From assembly GCA_013423385.1 (NCBI GenBank), contig BLZA01000019.1:186001-250000 (forward strand): DNA of 64,000 nucleotides. The letters are read 5' to 3'. The DNA comes from Naganishia liquefaciens. Its lineage: Eukaryota > Basidiomycota > Tremellomycetes > Filobasidiales > Filobasidiaceae. Of the stretch, positions 44,268 through 53,805 are shown piece by piece; position 1 is the stretch's first letter; every line of letters starts with the position of its first letter. A model generated the notes under the pieces. The model did not search any database. It was not told the origin of the DNA and saw nothing but the letters and a program-made list of their open reading frames with translations. The translations under genes were made by a program, and so were the position numbers.

Positions 44268-46160
44268 CTACTTTTTCAACACCTTGCTGGCATACTCTTC
44301 CCATCCCAGATCTTCCAACGTGTCCACCTTGGCGAGCACTTCCTTCTCCAGGTCGCCCGCATACGTTGCTAGCGCGCGAGCAGTCTCGGGCGATGAAGCG
44401 CCAATGATACGGACGGCGAGCAGGCCGGCGTTGGTAGAATTGGCGATACCGACGGTCGCGACGGGGATCCCACGCTATGAGGTCCATGTCGATCAGCGAT
44501 TGCACTTTGCACGAGGGGAACGCCAGCGTGCTTACCGGCATCTGGACAATACTATACAGCGAATCCACGCCATCCAATACGCTCGCCTTGACAGGCACTC
44601 CCACGACCGGCAACGTAGTCTCGGACGCTACCATTCCCGGCAAATGCGCCGCACCTCCAGCTCCGGCGATGATACACCTCAAGCCCCTTCCCGCGGCCGC
44701 ATGCGCATACTCGACCATCCTTGCGGGCGTGCGATGCGCCGAAATGATTGTCAGCTCGTACGGTATCTTGAATGTATCGAGGATGCGCGCAGCGGGGAGC
44801 ATCGTCGGCAGGTCGGAATCGGAGCCCATGATGATTCCGACGAGCGGCTGCGGGTGGGAATGTGCCGGGGAGGGCGGCGGCGGAGCGATCGGTTCCAGCC
44901 AGGCTTCGTCGAGATCCTGCATAGCCTGCAAGATCGGTCGGATCCTCTCGCGAACGTGAGCGTCCGAGTCGCCGGTGACGGTAATATGGCCCATCTTGCG
45001 TCCCTTTCGGCACTCGGTCTTTCCGTAGAGGTGAACACTGGCTCCCGGAATGCCGTATGCGACGTTGACGGCTTGATCGATAGGCTGCATCGAGTCGCTC
45101 GTGCCAATCAGATTGAGCATGGCCGTCGAGGGTACGCGCATCGACGTGCTGCCGAGCGGGAGGTTGAGGATGGCGCGCAGGTGGTTTTCGAATTGCGAGG
45201 TTTCACACGCCTCGATGGTATGGTGGCCCGAGTTGTGCGGACGGGGCGCAATCTCGTTGATCATGAGGGAGCCTTTCCCGAAGGGTGTATGTCAGCCGCA
45301 GTTCCCCGGACGCCTCGTGCCGACTGGGGCGACTCACCATCCTCCATCAAGAACATTTCCACGCCGAAAATGCCGGCGCCCTGGAGCGTCGCGACGGCGC
45401 GCTCTGCCAAGTCCTTGGCCCGCTGATTGACATCGAGCATGCCCTTGCCCTCGACCCTGAGCGGCGCAAAACACACACGCAAAATGCTATCCTTGTGTAT
45501 CGTCTCGACGGCATCGTAGCTCTTGACGTCTCCCTCGACGTTGCGGACGACCATGACGGCGACCTCTTTAACGAACGGCGCCCATCCTTCCACGTAGAGT
45601 TTCTTGCCTCCTTTCCCGAGGACGTCCATCGTGCGCGCGACATCGGCCTCGTCGAGCGTCTTGAGCGGATGATTCCCCTTGCCATCGTACGCCATCGTGC
45701 GCGCCTTGACCATCAACGGCAAGCCGAACCGCGCCCCGAGCCTTTCCCAGTCCTCGCGCGTCGGCTGTTCAGGGACGGCCTCAAAGGGGGCCACCGCGAT
45801 CCCGCGCTCGGCCAGGTGCACTTTTTGCAGGTACTTGTCCTGGATGAGCCGAATCGTCGCCGGCGAGGGTTGAACGCGACACGCCCCGTCCCGCTCGACT
45901 TGCTCCAACACGTGCGCATCGACGTGCTCAATTTCGACCGTCAAGACATCGGCGTCGTGCGCGAGCTGTCGAATGTGTTCCGGCGAGGTGAATGCGCCGT
46001 CCGGGTGACCGGCGTGCGGCGACGGGGCCAGGGAGACCTGTTTGGCAGGCGTGGCGTGGCCGCTGTCGAGGATGAGGAGCGGGATGCCCATGAGCGCGGC
46101 CGGGTGGGCGAGCATCCGGCCGAGCTGTCCTCCGCCGAGGATTCCTACGGTCTGGGGCAT
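44268..46160 (-). CDS. ADE2: Phosphoribosylaminoimidazole carboxylase (AIR carboxylase)
   Basis: ADE2 carboxylates aminoimidazole ribonucleotide in de novo purine synthesis, and its loss gives red colonies in yeasts. The protein is a fusion of PurK-like and PurE-like parts. Start [20 protein letters not shown], the ATP-grasp half with [35 protein letters not shown], then the metal-binding [20 protein letters not shown]. The PurE half has [45 protein letters not shown] and [20 protein letters not shown]. The last exon ([20 protein letters not shown]) ends [11 protein letters not shown] at 44268. Two introns, near 45270-45340 and 44475-44540. All domains are complete. Confidence 0.97.
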
Positions 46161-46389
46161 GATGGGTGAGTGGACGGGATGGACGGGGTGGATGAGACGG
46201 CGCATGGGGGCATGCGATTCCCTGATTCCGTCGAGAAATCATCTTCTTGCATGCCCCCCCGCTGCTCGCTCTCGGGGCGGATGCAAACAGAGAAATCACC
46301 CGCCGCGCCGTCTCTCATCGCAGCAGTCACGTGGCATTCGTTCCTTTATTGATACTGATACAACTAGACAATCCAGCCTCCCGCTTACA

Positions 46390-48943
46390 CTACAACGGGC
46401 CCGCATGCCCCGCCGGCCCCGCGCCCGCGCCCGCGCCCGTGCCCGTCTCCCGGGATGCATCCCGCTGCACGCCGACAGGTGATCCACCCACGCTCCCGCG
46501 GCCCGAGCCCGCGCCCGAGCCCGAGCCCATCGTCTTGCTCTCCGCCCTGGCCTTGCCCCCGGCAACGTCATCGCCGGCGGATGACAACGACGACGAGACC
46601 GATGGCGGCGGATGATTCGGATGCGGCTCGATACCACGGATCGCCGTTTGGGCTTCCTTCCACGCTTGTAAATTCTAACCGCGCGGCGCGGCATACCAGA
46701 TTGCATCAGCTTGCGTGTCTCCATCATTTCCCCCCGCTCCCCCCTTCTCCTCCCCTCCGGGGTGCTCACCGTTCGGGCGAAATCCCGGTGGATTTCTGCA
46801 AGCTTGATGGCCATGTCCCGCAGATCCGCTACTTTTTGGCGCTGGAAGCGATCGAGGTCGGCCTGCAGCGTCGCCGACGCATACTTGAGATCCTGCGCCG
46901 AAGCCTGCAGCGAGTCCTCGAGCTGTGCGCGCGCGCGCGCGCGCGCGCGGGTCAGTCAACCCTGACCCCGGAATTCCTGCGCGGGAAGAGCCCGGGAGAC
47001 CCACCTGCGCAATGTTATCCCTCGTGCGCCCGATATTCGCCCGCCGCGTCGCCTCGGGATCCACATCCATCATTCCACTCAACGAATGCTTGACGGCGCT
47101 AAAGAATCCATATCCGCCACCACCGCCTCCTCCACCGGCGGCGGCACCCTGCTTCCTGCGCATCGTCGCCCGCTCCTGCCTCTCCCTCTCCCGTTCCCGC
47201 TCCGCCCGCATCTCCTCCTCGGACTGCTCAATCGTCGTCAACGTCGTTCCCGTCGCGCCCGTCGCGCCCGTCAACCCGCGTCCACCATGCTCGAGCGCTT
47301 CCTCGAGCCTGCGTGCCTCGCGTTCGGCCTGTTCGAGCGCATCGAGCTTGTCCCGCTGGTGCTCGAGCGCTTCCTGGACGAGCTCGTGTTGGACGTGTTT
47401 CTGGTGGCGAAAAGCCAAGCGTTGACGGATGATTTGGGCGTACTGCGCGTACACGTGGAGAGGCTCGGTCACGCCGCGTTCCCATTGCTGCAACTAGGGG
47501 AGGGGGGGGGCCTTTGGCATCAGCTTCCACCCAGCTCGCGACATCCCTGCGCGCGCGCGCTTCCCGGAACTCACCAACAGCGCCGTCGTCAACTGCTCGG
47601 CATCAACGGCCTGACCAAACTTTTCCACCGCCGTCTGCAGGCTTGCCTTATTCTCCAACGAGAACCCATTCAAGAGCGCGCCCAACTCGCTCGCCCCCTG
47701 CGCGCGGTCCCCCCATCGCTTGACGGTGCGCCGATTCACTTTTTCCATCGTCCCGCTCACGTGCGACGCAAACTTGTCCGTAAACGCTTCCGAATCCATG
47801 AACCGCGCGTCGGGCTGCTTGAGCGGTCGCGAGGCCGAGGGCGAGGGCAAGAGGTGGTGCGCAATGTAAGGCGTTGCCGAGGCGTATTCGGATGCCTGGC
47901 CCGGTCGGTCGGGCCCGTCCGTCGGCAACGAGGACGAGGTCGTCATGTCGGTCGGGGACTGGAGCGTCGGGTTGTGTGAGGGTGCGTGCAGTGGGTTCTT
48001 GGGAAGCAGCGAAAGCGGCGGGGAATGCAAGACCTCGGACTGTGGGCGAACGGGAGGGGTGGATCAGCAACATTCCATCTTCTGCCCCGAATGACCGCCT
48101 CGCGGCGGCCCCTTCCAACTCTCACCCAGCTAACTTCATTATCCAAAAACCGATGGAAAACATGCTCCCCGCTCAAGATCGGATGCCGGGCGAGCCTCTT
48201 CAGGAAATCCTCGAGCATCCTCATCCGCCGCGCAATCACCGTCGCGTCCTCTTTCGCCTTGCTCTGGCCCTTGACGGCGTAATCCGTCAGGGACTGCTTG
48301 GATGGGATCGGCGGGACGATGAGGACCGGGTAGAGCGCGACGAGCGAGGTGCGGAGCGAGTCGAATGCCGAGTAGCGGCGACGGCATTCGTGGTTCTGTT
48401 TTGCGCGCGCGCAGAAATGGAGTGGGATCAGCCGTGACACGGGCGCAGGCGAAACGCGGTGGACGAACCCCGGTCTTGATCACATAGATGATATAGCTAC
48501 TCTTTCCTCCTTCCGTCGTCTTGACGGCATCCACAATCTGCCAACCGACAAGAGGCGTCAGCCCCAAGCGCGCGCACACACACACACCCACACCCAAAAA
48601 AGGAAACCCTCGGCCGACGCACCGAAATCTCCACCCCGGCCTGCAACTCTGCATCCCGCTCACAGCAATTCCCCTCCTTGACCCTCGGCCCGACATAACT
48701 CTTGGCACCGGGCTCTGGGAAACCCGCCCGAAACGTTGGGGGCGGTGATCCGGATGCGGCGGAGACGACCGATCCGGGCTGAGACGCGCGCCCCGGGTGC
48801 GTGTGCGGGTGGTCGTCCCCGTCGTCGTGGTCGTGATCGTGGACGGGCGTGCCCTGGAGGGAGCGCGTGGAGGACGGGTCGCGCGGTGTCGTCGGTGGGG
48901 AATCAGAGGAGAACGGATTGGGAGCGTCTTCGTACGTGTTCAT
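46390..48943 (-). CDS. SNX41: Sorting nexin SNX41/ATG20 (PX-BAR)
   Basis: SNX41/ATG20 pairs with SNX4/ATG24 for endosome-to-Golgi recycling and selective autophagy. Start MNTYEDAPNPFSSDSPPTTP, a His/Asp-rich disordered segment, then the PX domain: IVDAVKTTEGGKSSYIIYVI, RRRYSAFDSLRTSLVALYP (Arg and Tyr contacts for phosphoinositide), LIVPPIPSKQ and ARRMRMLEDFLKRL. A BAR-like region follows (SEAFTDKFASHVSGTMEKVN, ELGALLNGFSLENKASLQ, EPLHVYAQYAQIIRQRL, LEDSLQASAQDLKYASAT). A last exon (NLQAWKEAQTAIRGIEP) runs into a Gly/Ala/Ser-rich tail. About seven introns, several holding alternating CG tracts. The stop is at 46390-46392. Confidence 0.88.
46927..46949. repeat. Alternating GC tract in SNX41 intron
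   Basis: About 11 GC units, ending 4 nt before the minus-strand exon that starts at 46922 (acceptor ACAG). The tract stands where a polypyrimidine tract would be expected and could form Z-DNA. Confidence 0.9.
48403..48412. repeat. Short GC tract beside an SNX41 acceptor
   Basis: Five GC units, separated by AAAAC from the minus-strand acceptor AG before the exon starting at 48395 (NHECRRRYSAF). Confidence 0.8.
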
Positions 48944-49659
48944 GGTGGGCGCGTTAGGGGGGGATGGAGGGCGGGCGAAGTGAGGGGGGGGGCCGGGTTG
49001 TTATCGAGGAGGTGACGATGGGGGATGAGCGAGTGAATGGACGATGACGAGCGATGGGAGGGGTGGTTCCGTTGTTGGGGGGGCACCACTGCCGGCGGTT
49101 GGCGGTTGCCTGGAGGGAGAGAGGCCAGTAGTGCAGGGGGAGGGGGAGGGGGTGGGAGGGTGATAAGGAAGTGGGGAGCAGGACTCGCATGGACGACGAG
49201 TGTGTGTCTTGATACAGCAGGCCACGCTCATCTAGGCGGAACGATGCAGGGCGCGCGGCGTATGAGGAGGATTGACTTGCGCGCCCTGGGGGTGGACGAC
49301 GCAGCTTATTTGCTCAGAGAACAAGTCATTTCCCCCGGCTCTGTAGAGACGCATGTTCCCCCAATGCAGTGCGGCTGTATCACCCTTGGTTCTAGTCCAT
49401 GCCGCCGAGTCCGTTTCATGATCCTCGTCGTATCGAGCGAACAGAACGTGAGGGACCACCTCATCCCCGGTCCTTGTGCGTTTCCGTTTCCCCTCGTCAG
49501 GGCGATAATCGCACGCCGCACGCGGGGCGGGCAATCGACGTGAATCGAGGTTTCGGTCCGCGCCGAAAGGGCAATTCGCGGCATTCATCTCCGTTTGGGT
49601 GGGTTCCTTGGTTGCTTCCTTCATTCGTCCGTCGGTCGTTCGTCTCGGAGCACCCGTCA
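48944..49659. promoter_or_regulatory. Divergent intergenic region, G-rich
   Basis: 0.7 kb between SNX41 (minus) and the MoaB/CinA-like gene (plus). It contains long G runs and GGGGGA-type repeats near 48960-49170. A shared promoter is inferred from the layout. Confidence 0.35.
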
Positions 49660-51281
49660 ATGCTCCACCGTGCCATCCCACGCATCACACGTCGTCGTAT
49701 CGCACACATCCCCGCCACAGCACTCGTCCATCCCCATCCTCCGGTATTTGCCCGCGCCATGTCGTCTCAAACTCAGCCTCAGCCTCAGCCCTCGTCCACG
49801 GTGGCCGCCCCAGATGCAAACACCAAACCGACGGCCGTCAAGTTTGAATTGTCCGATGCGGGGAAGCACGGCAAACCGCTCGGGGAGGGAAAGTATATTC
49901 GGTGAGTTGGCGAGAGGACATCTCGTCGCGACGAGGGCGGGGATGATTGACACGTAGATTGGATAGTACGGCCGGCTGCTTGATCATCGGGTAAGAAAGG
50001 TGGAATCACCCCACGGCTTCCTGTCAAAGCTCATGATGCACCTCCGCGCCCCCCCGCCCAACGCAGAGATGAAGTCCTCAACGGTAAAACACGGGACTCG
50101 AATTCCAACTTTTTCGCCAAACACATGTTTGACCTCGGGATCGAGCTGTACGTTCCGTCACCCGTTATCCAGAGCATTCGAGTAACATCCTCTCACGCGC
50201 GCGCGCGCGCGCGCACCCACTAGCAAGCGAATCGAAGTCATTGCCGATGATGAAGATGAAATCATCGAAGCCGCCAGGCGTATGGTGGACAAGTACGACT
50301 TTGTCGTCACTAGCGGCGGCATCGGTAAGCCTTCCCTCCCGTTCCCCACTTGGCGACACTGTACCCGTTTAATCCCGCCCCCCTCGCCCCCCCCCTCCTC
50401 AGGCCCAACACACGACGACATCACCTACCCTTCCATCGCCAAAGCCTTCGACATGCCCTTGACCCTCAACACTGAATGTGCCTCCCGGATGCAAGCCTCC
50501 ATTGCCGCCCGTGGCGGCTTCCAGCAACAGACGCCCGAACAAGTCGAGGCGAGGCAGCGGATGGCAATGTTTCCGACGGGACAAGGCGCAGAGGTGTTGT
50601 TTGTGCAAGAGGACAAGTGGGTGCCGGTGGTGAGGGTCATGGGCAAGGTGAGTGGGTGGTTTGGTCCCGCGCGCAGTACGACCCGTTGAACAGGTTCGCC
50701 CGCCCGCCCGCCCGCCCTGCAGCTGTGTATCTTCCCCGGTACGCGCGCATCTCCATCGCTCCGACCGATCAATCCCCTTTAACATCCCCGCCCCCCCCCT
50801 CCTAGGTATCCCCTCCCTCTTTGAGCAACTCTTGATCGGCCTCACCCCTTACCTGCCCCTCCCGCCCGACTCGGCAAAACCGTTCCGCCACTTGATCTTT
50901 ACGGAAATGCCCGAAAGCTCCATCGCGCCGTTCTTGACCGAGCTGCACAACCGGGAACGCAAGAATGGCGTTCGTGTGGGAAGTTGTGCGTCTCCCCCGC
51001 CCTCCCCCCCTCCCGCGCGCGCCGGCAAAAACATCGCTAAGACCTTGCCCCCCTCCCCCCTTGCCGCTTAGATCCCATGTTGTACAAGGGCGTGCATGTC
51101 TCCTTGATCGGATTGGACGAGGCCAAGATCCGGGAACTCGGCAAAGAGGTGAGTGGGCGCGGGCGCCGCTGGTACCCACGGATGCTTTGCAGAGAGGTAG
51201 ACCTCCCAACGCTGACGTTGGGAACAGGTGGCCGAGAAACTCAATGGTCAAGTCGTCGAGGCCGCCAAGCAAGGCGCTTGA
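49660..51281 (+). CDS. MoaB/CinA-like molybdopterin-binding-domain protein
   Basis: This domain binds molybdopterin in MoaB/MogA and forms the N-terminal half of CinA and of some FAD-metabolising enzymes. Exons 49660-49901, 49958-49990, 50067-50147, 50224-50324, 50403-50647, 50723-50738 (16 nt), 50806-50985, 51072-51148 and 51228-51281 all join in phase. Motifs: CLIIGDEVLNGKTRDSNSNF, FFAKHMFDLGIELKRIEVIA, FVVTSGGIGPTHDDITYPSI (the GGxGPTxDD signature) and LCIFPGIPSLFEQLLIGL. There is no CinA deamidase domain. The N-terminus (MLHRAIPRITRRRIAHIPAT) is basic and amphipathic and looks like a mitochondrial presequence. A second ATG at residue 34 (MSSQTQPQ) would give a cytosolic form. The exact reaction is unknown; molybdenum-cofactor synthesis itself is not shown by the context. 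Confidence 0.87.
50196..50214. repeat. Alternating CG tract in an intron of the MoaB/CinA-like gene
   Basis: About nine CG units inside intron 50148-50223, ending about 9 nt before the exon start at 50224. Confidence 0.9.
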
Positions 51282-52381
51282 ATCGGAGCGCAAGTGGCTC
51301 GTCTGTAGGTGCCCCGGGCACGACGGACGATACGTGTATTTGGTCGGGAAACAATTTCGATGGCTATCAGCGATATGATTCTCGTGTGACGGTATCCAGC
51401 ATAGACTGTAACTGGACATCCCTTACGCGAAATCCTCTCATGGAACGTCTGGCACAGTGGCTCGGCCGCGCCAGGAGGACCCTCCTCCCCTCCCTTTTGC
51501 TGCCAGGTCCGCTTGGCCTTGACGATTCCGCCGCAACATTGGAACAAAATGATGGCTAAATTCACGAGTGTCCGCTCACCGGGCAGCCTCTCCAAATATC
51601 GCGTTTTTAGAACGGGGTTGCCAGCAGCACATACCATTGCGCGGGCGCTTTGGGGGAAAATGCTCAGGATCCAATTTCCTACGGCGAGGGACGGGCAGCT
51701 TGCCTCGCGAGATGGAGCAGTCCCAAACGGTTCAGATGCGCTTGGTCGGCAAGAGGAGACGCGAGGCGAGGCGACGCCAGCCGATGAATGAGGGGCTCTT
51801 GACATCTTGCTTGTTGGTGAGGTAAACTCGATGCGTCACAGCTGTGTCGGAGGGCGGGTGTGACTCCACTGCGGTCTGGCCCCATTTCCATGTGCCAGGG
51901 TTGTTATACTTGATCTGCCGCGCCGCCACTTTTCTTTGGCTTGCCGGCAACCTTCAGGCTAGAGGTCCTGGTGCCGGCGCCGAGGCCTCACTTTTGGGGT
52001 GCGAAAGACCGATCTTGGATGTCGTGATTGCATACGCAAATGCGTGGTGGACCGGCAGGCCGAGCGTTCAGCCAAATATGCCGCTTGCTAGGGGGTTGCC
52101 CTCCCGATCGTCGATGGCGATATGGGATCAGCCATTTGGGTTCATGGATGACACTCGGAAACGCAGGACGAGGTTGGTTCTCGCTGAGAAGACTCCCAAC
52201 CGTGCAGGCGGCTTGATTTCAGGTGTAGTCGAACGTTCCTGCTTGTCATGTGAGGCTTGTATGTGTATGTTGCTTACAGTGTCGCAAAAACAAAAATTGA
52301 CGCCGCAACAGCCCTACATGAAGCGACGCTCGATAACGAAGCACGGCCGCCAGGACCGTTCGTCCTTCACGGTCAAGAGCA
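51282..52381. other. Convergent intergenic stretch, nothing recognised
   Basis: 1.1 kb between the stops of the MoaB/CinA-like and NIF3-like genes. Several open frames on both strands have no start, splice or motif support. It looks less G+C-rich than its neighbours. No repeat was seen. Confidence 0.4.
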
Positions 52382-53437
52382 TCACATGTGGACTAGGTCT
52401 ACCGGAGTGCCTGGCCCCCGGCTTATTTTCCCCCGCCTGGCTTCCCGTTTCCGCCGCTGCATCTCTTCCTCTTCCTTCTCCTCGTCGACCACCACCACCT
52501 CGACCCCCTCAAACTCCTCCCTAAGCAACCCCGCGAGATAGTTGATCGCCCATACCTCGGCTCTGCGGTGGCCCGTAAAGAGACACGGTATGCGTCGTTC
52601 CGCAGCGTGCGTCGTTCCGAGGGCGCGGGGTTGGCCCGTCAGGTAGATGATCTCTTGCGGGTTGATGGGTTCCGGGGAGAGGGATTGAGCGGCGGCGAGC
52701 GCGCGGTCGATGACGGGTGGTTCAAAGGCGTTCATGCAGGCGATGTACCGAGGCGCCGGGTAGGTCGCACGTTCTGCCGGGGTTGAGGGCACGATGGATT
52801 CCATGCCGTCGAATTCCGCGTGGATCTTGGTGGTCCATTCCTCGAGCGTGTGGGGAGCGTCGTCGTCGTCGTCGTCGTCGTCGTCATCCGCACCTTCGCC
52901 GAGACGCGCCACGAGTCCAATCTTCCTATCGGGATCCCCTTTATACCCCACGATCGGCACCATCCCGCCCGCACTCACGCCCGCACCACCCGGCACCCCA
53001 AGCCTCTGCAACAACGGCACATTATGACCCGTCGTCAGCGACTCGTCCAACCGCTCATGACTCGCCAGGACGAGCGTCGATGGCTCTTGCTCGAGCACCC
53101 GTCGTCGATCGAGATCCCACGGTCGATGCAGGACCACGGCCGCAACCCCCCCGCCCGACGCCTGTGACAAGAGCGGGTAAATCCCCTCGGTGGCGGTGAC
53201 GGAGCAGATGATCCGTGTGATGATGGGTAACGGATGGCGTTGGCGTGGACGTGTACGTGGGGCGTGGTAGATGAGCGGGACGTGGGTCGGCGCGGCGGGG
53301 AGGAGGTGGTGGAGCCAGGCGGTGAGGGTCGCGTAGGTCGGGGGTCCTGGTGGGCGGTTGGGAGGGGGAGAGGGAGGGGGCAGATGTCGGGTGGCTGATG
53401 CTGATGCTGATGCTGATGCTGCGAGAGGAATGTTCAT
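52382..53437 (-). CDS. NIF3 family protein (YqfO/NGG1p-interacting factor 3-like)
   Basis: NIF3 proteins are widespread metal-binding proteins of unsettled function, sometimes labelled GTP cyclohydrolase I type 2. This gene is one exon. Start MNIPLAASASASASATRHLP, then YATLTAWLHHLLPAAPTHVP, THVPLIYHAPRTRP, SVTATEGIYPLLSQASGG, VVLHRPWDLDRRRVL, LVASHERLDESLTTGHN, and near the C-terminus CLFTGHRRAEVWAINYLAGL, the family's conserved His-rich end. An insert of ten Asp (GTC repeat at about 52860-52888) and an Ala-Ser repeat (GATGCT repeat near 53395-53420) are low-complexity additions. A GTG-led frame extends 16 residues further up, but the ATG at 53437 is preferred. The C-terminal GHxxxE-type signature and order support the family. 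Confidence 0.8.
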   Translation of the reverse strand: MNIPLAASASASASATRHLPPPSPPPNRPPGPPTYATLTAWLHHLLPAAPTHVPLIYHAPRTRPRQRHPLPIITRIICSVTATEGIYPLLSQASGGGVAAVVLHRPWDLDRRRVLEQEPSTLVLASHERLDESLTTGHNVPLLQRLGVPGGAGVSAGGMVPIVGYKGDPDRKIGLVARLGEGADDDDDDDDDDAPHTLEEWTTKIHAEFDGMESIVPSTPAERATYPAPRYIACMNAFEPPVIDRALAAAQSLSPEPINPQEIIYLTGQPRALGTTHAAERRIPCLFTGHRRAEVWAINYLAGLLREEFEGVEVVVVDEEKEEEEMQRRKREARRGKISRGPGTPVDLVHM

Positions 53438-53805
53438 GGTTGCCGGTGAGGACCGAGGATGAGAAGGAGGATGAGGTAGGTGCACGAGGATCTAGTTTAC
53501 ATGAGAGGATATTCCATGGATTTCATGCGCGGAGTAACTTGGCGGCGAGTTGCGTCCTGCTCTCTGCCCAGCGAGCTAATGCTGAAGCGAGTGAAGCGGC
53601 TGGTGGTTGAACTCGGACTGTCGGATGCCCCGGACATGACACTCGGCCCCCTAGTCCCTCTCACCCGGCCCTCCCCCCTGCGTGGATGGTCACGCTGACG
53701 GGCGCGCGCATCCGATCACTCGCATCGCATCCATCGCATACATTCGGCCACACGTGGTCATCGCATCCATCGTCACGACAGCAGCATCATTCCACATCCA
53801 CCGCC
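53438..53805. promoter_or_regulatory. Divergent intergenic region
   Basis: 368 bp between the NIF3-like start (minus) and the CAF120-like start (plus). A shared promoter is inferred; CGCATCCATCGCA-type short repeats occur at 53718-53770. Confidence 0.35.

Noticed and set aside
44194-46169. Long plus-strand frames antisense to ADE2
   Set aside because: They are shadows caused by high third-position G+C in ADE2; the minus strand carries the full conserved enzyme.
51282-52381. Hidden gene in the gap between the MoaB/CinA-like and NIF3-like genes
   Set aside because: Open frames on both strands lack start context, splice signals in phase and any recognisable motif.
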